Positions 16,399-25,797 of a DNA stretch of 47,282 nt are shown here, piece by piece. The DNA is from Paraburkholderia bannensis NBRC 103871 (GTDB lineage Bacteria > Pseudomonadota > Gammaproteobacteria > Burkholderiales > Burkholderiaceae). The stretch spans positions 1 to 47,282 of the forward strand of contig NZ_BAYA01000045.1 of NCBI RefSeq assembly GCF_000685015.1, read 5' to 3'. Every line of letters starts with the position of its first letter. Position 1 is the stretch's first letter. The notes beneath the pieces were generated by a model. It made no database searches and was not told the origin of the DNA. It saw only the letters and a program-made list of their open reading frames with translations. The position numbers were made by a program, and so were the translations under genes.

Positions 16399-17091
16399 TC
16401 AAGCGGTGCTTGTTTCCGCGTCGGCTACCTGCCCATAGACCGCATGAGGTTGCTGCTTCACCACGGCCCAATACCGATCGCCATATGACCAATGCCACCA
16501 CTCGAACGGGTAGTTTACGAATCCAGCACGCTCTAACGCTGCAAACATCGTTGCGCGGTGCGCGCGTGCGATCGGATTGAGGCCGGCGAACTGAGAAAAA
16601 CATGCGCCGCTCGATGTGGCTTCGTCTTCGTCGTAGGCGCAACCAAGGTCCAGCTCCGCTCCATTGCAATCGCTCAACGTGAGATCGATGGCGCCACCAC
16701 TTGGATGCCCTGCAACCCACGGCGGGGCAACAAATTGTGCCGTAAGCCCAACTGCATCACCCTCGTTCATCCCGGGATTCTCCGCCAAGATTCGCTTCAA
16801 TCGCCGCTCAAAATAAAATTTCTGCAACGAGGTCGGACGCAAGGATTCCTTTATCAGCAGGCTATATCCTTCTGGCAAATTCGAAACCGCGTCGACCAGT
16901 CGGTGCGCGACTGTCTCCCGCACTGAAAATGTAGGCGTATAGCCAAGACAGGCGAAATTCTCGGCGGAGTCGTCAATCGATAGCCGTGGGTGTAAGCCGA
17001 CGAGGGAAACAAGTTGTTCCCCACACTCCACTGTGGGCATGGCAGCAATCTGTGGGTCGGAAAGACTGAGCAGGTTCGTCGTTACAAGCAT
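16399..17091 (-). CDS. D-Ala-D-Ala dipeptidase (VanX/DdpX-type, peptidase M15D)
   Basis: 230 residues from ATG 17089-17091. Zinc ligands and catalytic residues of M15D are all visible: His129 and Asp136 in GHPSGGAIDLTL, and Glu197 and His200 in FEWWHWSYGDRYWA. Arg85 of ESLRP is the conserved substrate-binding Arg. The enzyme cleaves D-Ala-D-Ala in the cytoplasm. With no vanH/vanA-type ligase nearby, glycopeptide resistance is not implied; D-Ala salvage or cell-wall recycling is more likely. The ribosome site is weak. Upstream in-frame codons extend the ORF to 17205. Confidence 0.85.
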   Translation of the reverse strand: MLVTTNLLSLSDPQIAAMPTVECGEQLVSLVGLHPRLSIDDSAENFACLGYTPTFSVRETVAHRLVDAVSNLPEGYSLLIKESLRPTSLQKFYFERRLKRILAENPGMNEGDAVGLTAQFVAPPWVAGHPSGGAIDLTLSDCNGAELDLGCAYDEDEATSSGACFSQFAGLNPIARAHRATMFAALERAGFVNYPFEWWHWSYGDRYWAVVKQQPHAVYGQVADAETSTA

Positions 17092-17383
17092 CGTTGTTTT
17101 GCTTCTGAACTTTATATCTGCGTTAATAATAGAGAATTGTCGACGAACTAGCCCTGAACATCGAATGTCCCAAACTGGCCGATGGTCGCCAGATGCGTTT
17201 CGCATGAGTCACGGACGCGCCGGGTTTGGGGCGACCGGCTGAGTGCGACCCATTCCGGCCATCCGGGCTTCTCCAAAGCGGTCATTTGAATCATAGACCG
17301 CCAAACGACGCGAAATCTCTTTGCGACATAGCAGCGGGACCAACTATCTGGTCGGCCCCGCTCCGCCGATCGTGCTATATCTG

Positions 17384-19600
17384 CTAGGAGACGTGGAGCG
17401 GCAGAGAAAAGGTTTTAGGCTTGTGGTCTTCCGATTGCAGCCACCGGCGTCGAGTCGGATCAAAAAACATTTTCGACACTGTGATTGCAGTCGCTCCTTT
17501 GTCGCGCAAGGGACGAATGCTGATTCGGTTGTATTGGAGAGGCTGTGAATCACGCTCACTATTCACGACCCCGGAGCTGCCACAACCAACAATTAGAAGT
17601 TTGTTACCTCCGTCTCCCGATTGATCGATCATTTCTTCGTGAGCGAAGTGCCGATGTCCATGGAGAACCAAACTGAAACCGTTCTCTAGCAGTGCTGTTT
17701 TTATATAGGCCGCGTCACGAAGCACCTCATCCGCGCGTTTGATACTTGACTCAAGGGAACTAACGGGAGTCAGATGATGATGCATCAAAGCAATTTTAAG
17801 CGGTCGCTTGTCGCCACAAAGAGTATTCATTTCCTCAATGGCATTCTTGAATTGGCTTTCTCCAATATAGCCCCTATGATCGTCTGGACCTTCCAATACT
17901 GCGGAATTAAATCCAACAATCACACAATTACATACATCCAAAAGATCCGTTATCTCGTAAAGACGCTCTGGCTCGACCTGATTGTCGATATGCAAACCCA
18001 AGCTGCTTCGAAAACGTATGTATGGGGTAAATCCGAGATATCGAGCTTTTGGGTCGGCTTGTTGGATGCTCCAGTTCACATCGTGATTGCCGGGAACAAT
18101 AGCGAAATTTTTTCCGGCATTGCGGCCGCCATCGTTGAGCGCATTTGCAATGATTTGAATGCAAGTGGCCGCATCTTCGAATTCTTCTGTAAGCGCCATT
18201 TGCGTTACATCGCCAGTTACCGCCAAAAAATCACCGGGATTGGTGGAGCTGACTAAAGACTCGACAAGATATTTCGCAAGGCTTGGCTTATCTGAATCAG
18301 GAATTCCATCGCCTGCCAGGGGGAGGTTGGAGAAATAATGCTTCGATCCGAAATGAATGTCCGACATCTGGACGATTACGAATTCTTCATCTTTCTTTGC
18401 CCCATTGGATTCAGCCACAATGGCTTGATCAGTCAGACGAGGTGGGGTCGCCGACACATATGCTCGGAACAAAGGATCGGCCACTTTATAATATTGATCC
18501 GCAACTTTCTCGAGTTCAGCACCGAAGGCGTCCTTTTGAAGATCGGCTACCCAATATGAGGGATTGCTAACCTGCAGCTTTTCCGCTTCTGGGTACGCTT
18601 GAGAAGTGTGTATGACTTCGGCGGAAGCAGACGCAAATATGCGTAACACGGCCTCACGTTGCGACGAGTTACCAATTGCTTTGAGATATCGGTCCTCAAG
18701 TGATCGATCTGCACGCCCAGAAGCTATCTGCTGAAGAGCGACGTTCAGGATTTCGGTAGTAATTACGTTCTTTTTTTCTTTGAAGGCGTGCAGAAGAGCA
18801 TGCTTCCCGACCAAGTGAAGAAGGTATGGGTGGCCTTTGACGATCTTTACAAGATAATCTACAGCATTTTTATCGAATGAAATTTCATTCGAGATGTATT
18901 CCTGAGCCTTTGAAATTATTAAGCGAAGTTCATCTTCACTCATATTTGGGACTTCGAGCTTGCCGGTATCAAGCTGGCGCTCGATGGATTTGTGGTCGCG
19001 AACTAAATCTTTTTCTGTTTGCCCAATCCCCGTGATAATAAAAACACAGTTCCCAGGATTGGCTTTTATTAGAGAAGCGAAGCCTTCCTGATTCTCGATT
19101 AATTCGAATTCATCGATAAAAATTGCTACACCGAATTCGGCCAACGACGCGCACTTCGCGACTCGATTCCAAAAGTCCGAGACAAGTTTTGGATTGAGGC
19201 TTCCCGTTAAATCGTAGGTCCCGACCTCGTTGAATCCGAGAAGTTCGTTCCATTGTGCGAGCGCATTTTCGTCAATGAGAAGGCGATAAAGTAGCTGATT
19301 AATGTTCTGAATTGACGAATCACGCGTTAGAAAGCATGTGACGTAATCGAACTTCTCTCCGGCCAGCCCCGAGCCAATCGATTCTAGGAGGTCGTTTTTC
19401 CCAGATGCAATAAGTGCCAGTTGGCGTGCCAGGGACGATTTCCCGATGCCTCGGACACCATGGATGAACGTATGATCCCGTGCTAAAAGCAGTTCAGCGC
19501 CGCGCTCAACTTGCTGCTTTCGGCCGGAAAAACGGCGTGGATCGGAAATCTCTTTCGCTGGTTGAAAGGCATCGAGAATGTTTTTATATAAGATCGCCAT
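17384..19600 (-). CDS. NTPase-metallophosphoesterase fusion protein (candidate defence gene)
   Basis: 738 residues from ATG 19598-19600 (a GTG at 19630 would add ten). The N-terminal ~300 residues are a P-loop NTPase of AAA/STAND style: Walker A GVRGIGKSS (48-56), Walker B VAIFIDEFE (158-166), a sensor-like FIITGIGQ (187-194) and KGHPYLLHLVGKHAL (255-269). The C-terminal part from ~405 is a calcineurin-like phosphoesterase with all five motifs: SDIHFGS (413-419), GDVTQ (463-467), GNHDV (504-508), MHHH (606-609) and GHRHF (648-652). Lower GC than the neighbours suggests transfer. A sensor-NTPase plus effector phosphoesterase layout suggests anti-phage defence, by inference; DNA repair is an alternative. 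Confidence 0.85.
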   Translation of the reverse strand: MAILYKNILDAFQPAKEISDPRRFSGRKQQVERGAELLLARDHTFIHGVRGIGKSSLARQLALIASGKNDLLESIGSGLAGEKFDYVTCFLTRDSSIQNINQLLYRLLIDENALAQWNELLGFNEVGTYDLTGSLNPKLVSDFWNRVAKCASLAEFGVAIFIDEFELIENQEGFASLIKANPGNCVFIITGIGQTEKDLVRDHKSIERQLDTGKLEVPNMSEDELRLIISKAQEYISNEISFDKNAVDYLVKIVKGHPYLLHLVGKHALLHAFKEKKNVITTEILNVALQQIASGRADRSLEDRYLKAIGNSSQREAVLRIFASASAEVIHTSQAYPEAEKLQVSNPSYWVADLQKDAFGAELEKVADQYYKVADPLFRAYVSATPPRLTDQAIVAESNGAKKDEEFVIVQMSDIHFGSKHYFSNLPLAGDGIPDSDKPSLAKYLVESLVSSTNPGDFLAVTGDVTQMALTEEFEDAATCIQIIANALNDGGRNAGKNFAIVPGNHDVNWSIQQADPKARYLGFTPYIRFRSSLGLHIDNQVEPERLYEITDLLDVCNCVIVGFNSAVLEGPDDHRGYIGESQFKNAIEEMNTLCGDKRPLKIALMHHHLTPVSSLESSIKRADEVLRDAAYIKTALLENGFSLVLHGHRHFAHEEMIDQSGDGGNKLLIVGCGSSGVVNSERDSQPLQYNRISIRPLRDKGATAITVSKMFFDPTRRRWLQSEDHKPKTFSLPLHVS

Positions 19601-19895
19601 TTTGATTTCACGATTGATTGCGAGAGACACTCACTACTCGTAGCCAGATGTTCATCGCAAAGAAAATAGTATGCGCTGCGCCAAGTTTCGTGGTGGAGAT
19701 TGTGCGGCATTGTAGCGCTTTAAACTGTTTCAGGCGCGCTTTGCGCGTCAAGTCTAGGGCTTGTTTATGCGGATAGCATAAGCAAGGGGTTTCGTTGATT
19801 TTGGCGGGAAACTATCGTTCGGCGCGAGTTTGGAACTGGCGCCAAGTGTCAACGATCCAGGAAACTATATCGACTGACCGTTCCTGGCCGGCTTG

Positions 19896-20203
19896 CGCCT
19901 GACGCATCTCCCGAGAACGGTCATTCACGGCGGCATGCACGCGGCGAGACTGCCGCGAACCGCGGCTGTGTCGCTAACCGCTGTTAGCGATATAGCTGCG
20001 TTTTTCAACGAAACTGCACTCGCGCCGATCAAGCCGCGGGAATTACGGTCGCCGCTACTGCGATGCGAAGTGGCAGATTTAATGCGGACTGAGCCGAAGT
20101 GACGCTTTTATTGCGCTTGGAGTGGAAGCAAAACTGTCACTTCGGCGACTCGGGAAGCCGTCCGGTCGATCCGGCGCCGGTGACACATTTATTGCGTCCT
20201 ACG
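19896..20203 (+). repeat. Right-end repeat R3 (~308 bp)
   Basis: Homologous to R2 (11186-11495). Its last 102 bases match window positions 1-102 with one difference. It has the hairpin TCGCTAA-n6-TTAGCGA (19971-19990), GTGGCAGATTTAATGCGG, GTGACGCTTTTATTGCG, an inverted AAAACTGTCAC, and the terminus GTGACACATTTATTGCG plus TCCTACG (20180-20203). Between the fusion gene and this repeat (19601-19895) no gene was seen. Confidence 0.75.
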
Positions 20204-20334
20204 CGTCGCGAAAGCTTCGGGCTGAACGCCTCAAGGCGGTGAGCGCCACGAGGCCTAGCCAACGCGACCGGTTCCGAGATTTTAAGGAAATGTTCCATAA
20301 GATCAAAACCTTACGGACGGGATTCGAAGTCTAG
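20204..20334 (+). other. Possible C-terminal coding remnant between R3 and R4
   Basis: An open frame from the R3 border to a TAG at 20332-20334 reads LRAERLKAVSATRPSQRDRF, then KEMFHKIKTLRTGFEV. It looks like the tail of a basic protein with no start on this side. It is too short to identify; it could be a leftover of a gene cut by R3 or simple chance. Confidence 0.25.
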
Positions 20335-20337
20335 GAG

Positions 20338-20476
20338 GCGAAGTGACGAATTTAATGCGGACTTATGCGAATTGACGCTTTTATTACGATTCAAAGGTAA
20401 ATAAAAGTGTCACCAAGGTCGCGCTTTGCCGTGCGCCGTCGTGCTGGTGGCAGTGACAGAATTATTGCGGTCTACG
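20338..20476 (+). repeat. Right-end repeat R4 (divergent)
   Basis: A more diverged relative of R2 and R3. It has GTGACGAATTTAATGCGG (from 20343), TTGACGCTTTTATTACG, an inverted AATAAAAGTGTCACC, and the terminus GTGACAGAATTATTGCGG plus TCTACG (20453-20476). It abuts a truncated HATPase gene. Its terminus is the closest match to the left ends, whose outer bases read CGTAGACCG. Confidence 0.65.
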
Positions 20477-21129
20477 TCATGCACGTTATCGAACAACTCG
20501 CCAATCATTGTGAGCATCGTCGTGACGTGCATCTCGCCGGCCACCTCCTTGAATCGCTCCATCAACTGTTCGGGCACGTCATCATTGCGGACGTCGAGAG
20601 AAATCTCGGCGAGTTCCATCACCCCCGAATTACCTCCCCTGTGAATCTGGGCAAGGGAGGTTTGCGGACGTTCAGGAAAGACAGTAATGACAGGCGACAG
20701 CAGATCAAAGAAACCTATGCGGCTCAAATAGCTCGCCTTATCCTTGCAACTGCTCAGATCAATTGTGACCGCTTTGCCCTTGTCGGCAACTTGGTTACTG
20801 ATAGCGAGCAACCGCGCAAGGGCGTCAATCAGGAGCCTCGAGGTAAGTCGAAAAACGATATGCCCAGCATCAGACTCAAGCGGCGAGCCGATGTCGCATA
20901 GTGCCGTCTCGAATTGCTCCACTGTGAGCCACTCGACGTCTGAAAAGACGACGACCAGTTCCTGTTCCTCGGCCAAGGACCATTCGAACGCTGCGTTCTG
21001 TGTGAAAACGTCTCGATTTCTGTCCAGGAACGCGTTGACAGCACTACGATCATGGCCAGTTCGCTTGGCGATCTCCCTGATTTTTAATGGCTGCTCCAGG
21101 CGAAGTACTCGCTTCACGTCTTCTTTCAT
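20477..21129 (-). pseudogene. HTH-STAS-HATPase protein, truncated by right end R4
   Basis: About 217 genuine residues remain. They comprise an N-terminal winged-helix-like segment (KIREIAKRTGHDRSAVNAFL), a STAS-like stretch (VTIDLSSCKDKASYLSRIGF near residue 120) and the beginning of a histidine-kinase-type ATPase (MIGELFDNVHD, resembling the N-box). Right after NVHD the frame passes into R4 and picks up 20-odd foreign residues. The G boxes of the ATP site are therefore missing. ATP-binding proteins with this order of domains occur in bacteria with unknown role. Domain calls are by pattern only. Confidence 0.6.
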
Positions 21130-21314
21130 TTGTTGGAGCTCAGAGAACCGGGTAATGTACGAGTATGCAAATCCCCGCTACTCGAAAGACCTCACGCCCA
21201 CATTATATCTTGTGCCTCACGGGGGATCCTCCAGTGGAGTCTGTTTCATGTTGCATGATGATAATTTATGAAGCCAATCAGCCATTAAAACCTGGCGAGC
21301 GATTTAGGAATGCC

Positions 21315-22466
21315 CTATTTACCCCTTTGTTCGAGTTCAGCACGGGTCCGTTCGAGTTCCAGCGCAATTGTCTTCTCATCGGGCAGCACTGTCTGATATT
21401 CGGCCGCGAGAATCTTGTTGGGCAGGTTGTCGAGCGCGTAATGCGCTTCAGCAGCCCCCTTCTCTGCGCACAGGATCAGGCCGACAGGAGGATTTTCTCC
21501 AGGCTTCATCCAGTGCTCACGGGCATAGTTCAGATAGAGATGCATCTGGCCTGCATCGGCATAGCTGAAGCGTCCCACCTTCAAGTCGATGATGACAAGG
21601 CATCGCAAGCGCCGATGGAAAAAAACGAGGTCGACCCGAAACCAGGTATCGTCGATTCTCAAACGGCGCTGCCGTCCGAGGAATGCAAAGTCATCGCCTA
21701 GCTCCAGCAGAAAATCCGCGAGATGCTGGATGAGGGCAGCTTCAAGATCGGACTCCGAATACTCGTCCTTCATGTCGAGAAACTCGAGGACAAACGGATC
21801 ACGTATGGCCTGCTCCGGTGTAAGCAGATCATCGGGCTGAACCTGTGCAGCTTTGCCGAGCAGCGCCGCCTTGTTGTGCGAGAGTGCCAGACGTTCGTAG
21901 AGTTGGCTCCCGATCTGGCGGTCAAGCTGACGTACCGACCAGCCCTCCCGTAACGCTTCGGTTTCGTAGAAGACGCGCGCGGCCTCGGTCTTGACGGAAA
22001 GCAGCCGCACATAGGCAGACCAGGGCAGCGGAAAGGCCTGGGCGACGACGGTCAGTTCCAGCGCCCTGACTTCACCCGCGCCAGTTGTTGTCGGCATCTG
22101 AGATTGTGCAGACGCTGCCTGCACAATCCAGGGGTCGGGAGATTGTGCAGACGCTGTCTGCACAATTCGCTCAGCCGGCCAGGCAAGATAGAACGCCCGC
22201 ATCTGCGCGAGGTTGCGCGCACCGAACCCACGACCGAACCTGCCGGACAGATCCGTCCCCAAACGCCTGATCAACGCCTCTCCGTAGGCCGCCCGCACCT
22301 CACCGCCCTGCTCGAACTCGACGATCCGGCGGCCGATCTCCCAGTACGTGGCCGTCATCAGCGCATTGACGCTGCGCGCCGCTGTCGACCGCGCAGACTC
22401 CACCACCGACGCGATTTCGCGATGCAATTCGACGTAATCCGGCTGCGCAAGATCCATTTTCGTCAT
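21315..22466 (-). CDS. YhcG/DUF1016 family PD-(D/E)xK nuclease
   Basis: 383 residues. An N-terminal helical DUF1016 domain (STAARSVNALMTATYWEIGR, RFGRGFGARNLAQMRAFYLA) is followed by a C-terminal PD-(D/E)xK nuclease core (DDTWFRVDLVFFHRR, then CLVIIDLKVGRFSYADAGQM). The ATG overlaps the upstream TGA as ATGA. Two palindromic 25-bp units are embedded in frame at 22102-22166 and add two IVQ(T/A)ASAQS repeats between the two parts of the N-terminal domain. DUF1016 proteins are linked to restriction-like or Holliday-junction nuclease roles. Confidence 0.9.
   Translation of the reverse strand: MTKMDLAQPDYVELHREIASVVESARSTAARSVNALMTATYWEIGRRIVEFEQGGEVRAAYGEALIRRLGTDLSGRFGRGFGARNLAQMRAFYLAWPAERIVQTASAQSPDPWIVQAASAQSQMPTTTGAGEVRALELTVVAQAFPLPWSAYVRLLSVKTEAARVFYETEALREGWSVRQLDRQIGSQLYERLALSHNKAALLGKAAQVQPDDLLTPEQAIRDPFVLEFLDMKDEYSESDLEAALIQHLADFLLELGDDFAFLGRQRRLRIDDTWFRVDLVFFHRRLRCLVIIDLKVGRFSYADAGQMHLYLNYAREHWMKPGENPPVGLILCAEKGAAEAHYALDNLPNKILAAEYQTVLPDEKTIALELERTRAELEQRGK
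22102..22166. repeat. Paired 25-bp palindromes inside the yhcG-like gene
   Basis: ATTGTGCAGAC-GCT-GTCTGCACAAT (22142-22166) is a perfect 11-bp inverted repeat. A second copy at 22103-22127 differs in one base of one arm. Starts are 39 bp apart, a multiple of three, so the reading frame is kept and each adds an IVQ-ASAQS peptide. Confidence 0.85.
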
Positions 22467-23200
22467 GGTACGTTCACTTCATCCTTGTCTGCGAAGGTGG
22501 CCGCGAGACTATCCAGTTGGGACAGTACTGCTGCCCCGTCACGCTCGATCCGCAACTGTCCATTCACAAATCCGCCACGACCGTCATCATCTGGGTCAGC
22601 TGCCTCGACATTCCCCGAATCCTGCGTCCAGAAATGCAGATGCGGCCAACCCACCACGCCACCGCGATCCCGGATCGAGCAGAAGCCGGCGTTGGCAAGT
22701 CCATGCACGCCACTATAGGCGCGCATGTATAGCGCCAGACGGATTGCCTCGCCCTCAGCACTATATTCGTCATTGCGGACGATCTCTTCACCCGGCAACC
22801 CGAGCGCAGCGCCCTCCGCCCAGGCCCATGCGGTTGCCTCCGGGTTCGAACACTGGATCACCGCGCGATATAGTGGGTCATCCGGATGATGTGTGGTGTC
22901 ACAGACAGCATCCAGCATTGCGCGCTGGCCCGCATAAAGATTCCCGTCCATCCATGACCGGAAGCAGCGTGGTGTGATCGCGAGATGTCCCGCCTCATGG
23001 AGCAGCGTTGAGATTCGACATGCCGGATCGACAGCGAGCGTAACCCTATCAATCCTGCATCCAACGGAAAACCCGCTCGCCCAACTTTCATACCGTGCGG
23101 CAATCCCGGTCCAGTTCAGAAAAGCCATCTTGCGATCTCGGCTATCCGCTGCATCGACGACATAACCTGAAATTGCCGAGCCAGCCGAATATCTGCTCAT
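22463..23200 (-). CDS. Putative HExxH zinc-metallopeptidase-like protein
   Basis: 245 residues from ATG 23198-23200, preceded by AGAAGG. The segment STLLHEAGHLAI near residue 70 is an HExxH zinc motif. A downstream EATAWAWAEGAALGLP could supply the third (Glu) ligand. The C-terminal ~60 residues are acidic and glycine-rich. It lies between a small GTG-started gene and the yhcG-like nuclease, overlapping the latter by 4 bp, so all three look like one operon. Protease activity is inferred only from the motif. Confidence 0.65.
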   Translation of the reverse strand: MSRYSAGSAISGYVVDAADSRDRKMAFLNWTGIAARYESWASGFSVGCRIDRVTLAVDPACRISTLLHEAGHLAITPRCFRSWMDGNLYAGQRAMLDAVCDTTHHPDDPLYRAVIQCSNPEATAWAWAEGAALGLPGEEIVRNDEYSAEGEAIRLALYMRAYSGVHGLANAGFCSIRDRGGVVGWPHLHFWTQDSGNVEAADPDDDGRGGFVNGQLRIERDGAAVLSQLDSLAATFADKDEVNVP

Positions 23201-23387
23201 TAAGTAACCCTTCTCCTTTCCAGTGAGCGTGCCACCCGTTGGATGCGCCGCGCCGCGGCTAGCCGCGTTCCGGCTACGCAGGTCCAGTCCTCGTGCCACC
23301 ACGCAATCACGCCCCCGCCCCAAGTTCAGGGTCAGCCGACGGGACTCTACACACCTCTTTGGCCACAGCGCCCCACCACGAGTGGGA

Positions 23388-23699
23388 CTATCCGTCGCTG
23401 GCGCGTGCGTCAATTGCACACCCATAGGCCTCCCTAGCTGCATCCAGAGACTCGATGGCCTGCATGTTTTGCTCCGCATTGTCTGCGCAGGAAAATTGCC
23501 GGGCTATCCACCCGGCTCGCTCCCGCCTGAAGTTGAAACCGGCATACGCATCGTTGGATATCCCGACCGCTTTGCCGCGGCCCCGGACGATGATGTTCAC
23601 GCATGCCCGTTCGCAACACGCCTGCCGATTAGTAGTGCCGTGTCCAGTCGCCGGAACCAACCACACCGCAATCCCTGCGGGGTGGAACGCGCGGCTCAC
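23388..23699 (-). CDS. Small hypothetical protein (103 aa)
   Basis: The GTG start at 23697-23699 has a strong GAGGAG six bases upstream. The protein has no recognised family; ACVNIIVRGRGKAVGISNDA and GWIARQFSCADNAEQNMQAI are its most protein-like segments. It precedes the HExxH gene in the same direction with a 187-bp gap and may be the first gene of that operon. From 23700 to 24641 (~940 bp) I see no convincing gene; several long frames there have atypical, arginine-rich composition. Confidence 0.55.
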   Translation of the reverse strand: MSRAFHPAGIAVWLVPATGHGTTNRQACCERACVNIIVRGRGKAVGISNDAYAGFNFRRERAGWIARQFSCADNAEQNMQAIESLDAAREAYGCAIDARASDG

Positions 23700-24641
23700 T
23701 AGGTCTCCTCACGGGCGACCTGCCTGACTGTAGCCCCTCATTCTATCGGGCCATGTGCGAAATCGAGTCAGCAAGTCCGACGCGCGGTTTGCCGATCCAC
23801 GCCAGACATCGCAGCGAGAGCGTCGTCTCTGTCCGAACAACTTGACGAGTGTAAGAGTACGGCCTCGAGCATACGGAAGAACGGGAACGGTGATGCCACG
23901 ACGCAGTGGCGATAGTTGCGCGTGTCGACTTGTCAAACTGTGTGGCGCAGTCACACAGGCCATGAGCCAAAGTTGGGGACGACTGGCGCCACTGCTAGCG
24001 TCATATCAATGCCAGCCCAACAACCGAACAATGACACTAGCAGGCCACGTTCGCACACTTCCCGGCACGGACCAGGGAGGCGCCGTGGTGGGCCATGCTC
24101 GCTGGAAACCTTCCCGAAACGTCAGGGCTATATATCTCAGGATTCGCGTCCCATCTCGCACGCAGAGATCGAATGTAGACCGTCAACTACTTCGGCCGAA
24201 CAGACGACCACTATCTTGGGCGGCGGCCAAGATGATTGGCGCCGTCTATCGAAGCCGGCTGCCCGCATCACATACCTCCGCAACCACATTGACTCGTAGT
24301 CCTAATCACAGCCCTTCATGGAATCGAGATATACGTCCAAGTTGGCTCCCAACATGCAGCGCAGCCCCGGGCTGACGCTGAAGTAACGCCAGACCGGTTA
24401 GAGAATGTCCAACTCTCGAATTCGCTATGAGCCCGCGCTCGCAAGGGCGGTAGCGCGTGCAGATGCGCGGTGGACATTCATGGAAATCTTGCAGACCTGA
24501 CCCAATGCGAACTGCAGACGACGCCAGCTCAAGCCCAAGCGTTGTGCCTACGCCGGGATCGCCAAACGATGCATAAATGTACCCGCTCGCTTAAACAGGT
24601 ACTCACTGAATCTACGTTTGAGATAGTCACACTGAGGGCGA

Positions 24642-24992
24642 CTAGAAAAGGCCTCCCTGCCGTACATCCCTGGGGGGCGGCAGCGACACCTGCGCGCGGC
24701 GCGCTCCGCGGCGGCGCACCACGCGCCGCACGTGCGCCACGAGCACGACCTGAATGTCCTGCGCGACCAGCACGAGCACATGCCGGCGCACACCTTCCGG
24801 TCCCGCGATGGCTGGTTCCTTTAACGCGCGCAGCGAGGCCCGCAGGGCCAGTCGCCGTGCGCGGTCCAGCAGCTGGGCGCGGCTCATTCCACTCCAGCAC
24901 GCCGCGATAAACTCCGCGATGCACGCAGGTAGGGATTCCGGCGCACAGTCTGGCGGCAATGCCAGGGCAACGAGTTCGAAGCGGTCCGCCAT
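24642..24992 (-). CDS. Small hypothetical protein (116 aa)
   Basis: ATG at 24990-24992 with GGAGAG about 13 bases upstream. The sequence (MADRFELVALALPPDCAPES, then IAACWSGMSRAQLLDRARRL) has normal composition for the first ~75 residues and becomes very Arg/Val-rich afterwards, so the C-terminus may be frameshifted. No family recognised. It sits upstream of a dead H-NS gene. Confidence 0.4.
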   Translation of the reverse strand: MADRFELVALALPPDCAPESLPACIAEFIAACWSGMSRAQLLDRARRLALRASLRALKEPAIAGPEGVRRHVLVLVAQDIQVVLVAHVRRVVRRRGARRAQVSLPPPRDVRQGGLF

Positions 24993-25130
24993 TGTGCTTG
25001 TGACTCTCTCCAGATATGGGGCGATGGGGGGGCCGGGGTGAACAGGGCCACCTAGGTAAAAGTATGACCGAGGGAACCCAATCCGTCACGGTGCCGGGCG
25101 TACAAATTCCCTCACCTTTGGATGACGACC

Positions 25131-25453
25131 CTACGCTCCCTGCTCGTCGCCCGACCAACGAGGCTGCGGCGCATCGAACGCATAGTCCTCGGTCCGTTTG
25201 CCCGCGAGCTACCTGGGACGCCCCTCCCTGCCCGACCACTTCTTCTCGGTCGCGGGATCCTTATATTTCGCGGCCGCGCGCGGAGACCGGGCATAGCCCA
25301 GCGCTCGCCGTATTCCCGGCTCGGTGATGCCCAGAAGCGCGGCGTCTTCCCGCAACCGCGCGAGCACACTGCGGCGATTTCGCGCACGCGGGCATCGGTC
25401 AGCAGGTCGTTGACATGGCCGAGTTCGACGCGCAGGGTTTTTTGGTCGGACGT
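25131..25453 (-). pseudogene. Decayed H-NS-like gene
   Basis: This is a paralogue of the 940-1257 gene. Recognisable pieces are DQKTLRVELGHVNDLLTDAR, a frameshift near the middle, then REDAALLGITEPGIRRALGY, KDPATEKKWSGREGRPR and LAGKRTEDYAFDAPQPRW. The start codon position reads ACG, and the conserved Trp after GRPR has become a TAG stop (TGG in the intact copy). At least three lesions show it is not functional. Confidence 0.85.
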
Positions 25454-25797
25454 GGCAGCGGCTGACGTAGCGGCGATGTTTCTGATGTTAGCGAGCGAAA
25501 TTTGACGACGAAGCTAAGGCGCTGCGCGTCTCCCGGCTCCATCCAAGCGGCAGTGCGCAGACGGACGTGACGCGAAACGGCTAGAACACTCCACCACGAT
25601 ATAATTACGAAATACGTATCAAAACGCACATTGACCATACGGAGACGCGGAGGGAATATTAGGGCACGAATTAGGCTGGTTTGTGCCTTAGTATTCTTCG
25701 ACACGGCCGTGAAACAATGGCAAAAAACCAACAAATTAACACTATTAATCAATAACTTAGCATTACCAGAAACCGCTCCACCTTTGTTTCACGGCAA

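Noticed and set aside
16399..17091. Vancomycin-resistance locus because of the VanX-like enzyme
   Set aside because: No vanH/vanA ligase or vanRS regulator is nearby; VanX-type peptidases are common in Gram-negatives for D-Ala-D-Ala turnover.
23755..24375. 206-codon plus-strand ORF
   Set aside because: Very Arg/Ser/Pro-rich, no ribosome site and no motif; taken as a chance open frame in high-GC DNA.
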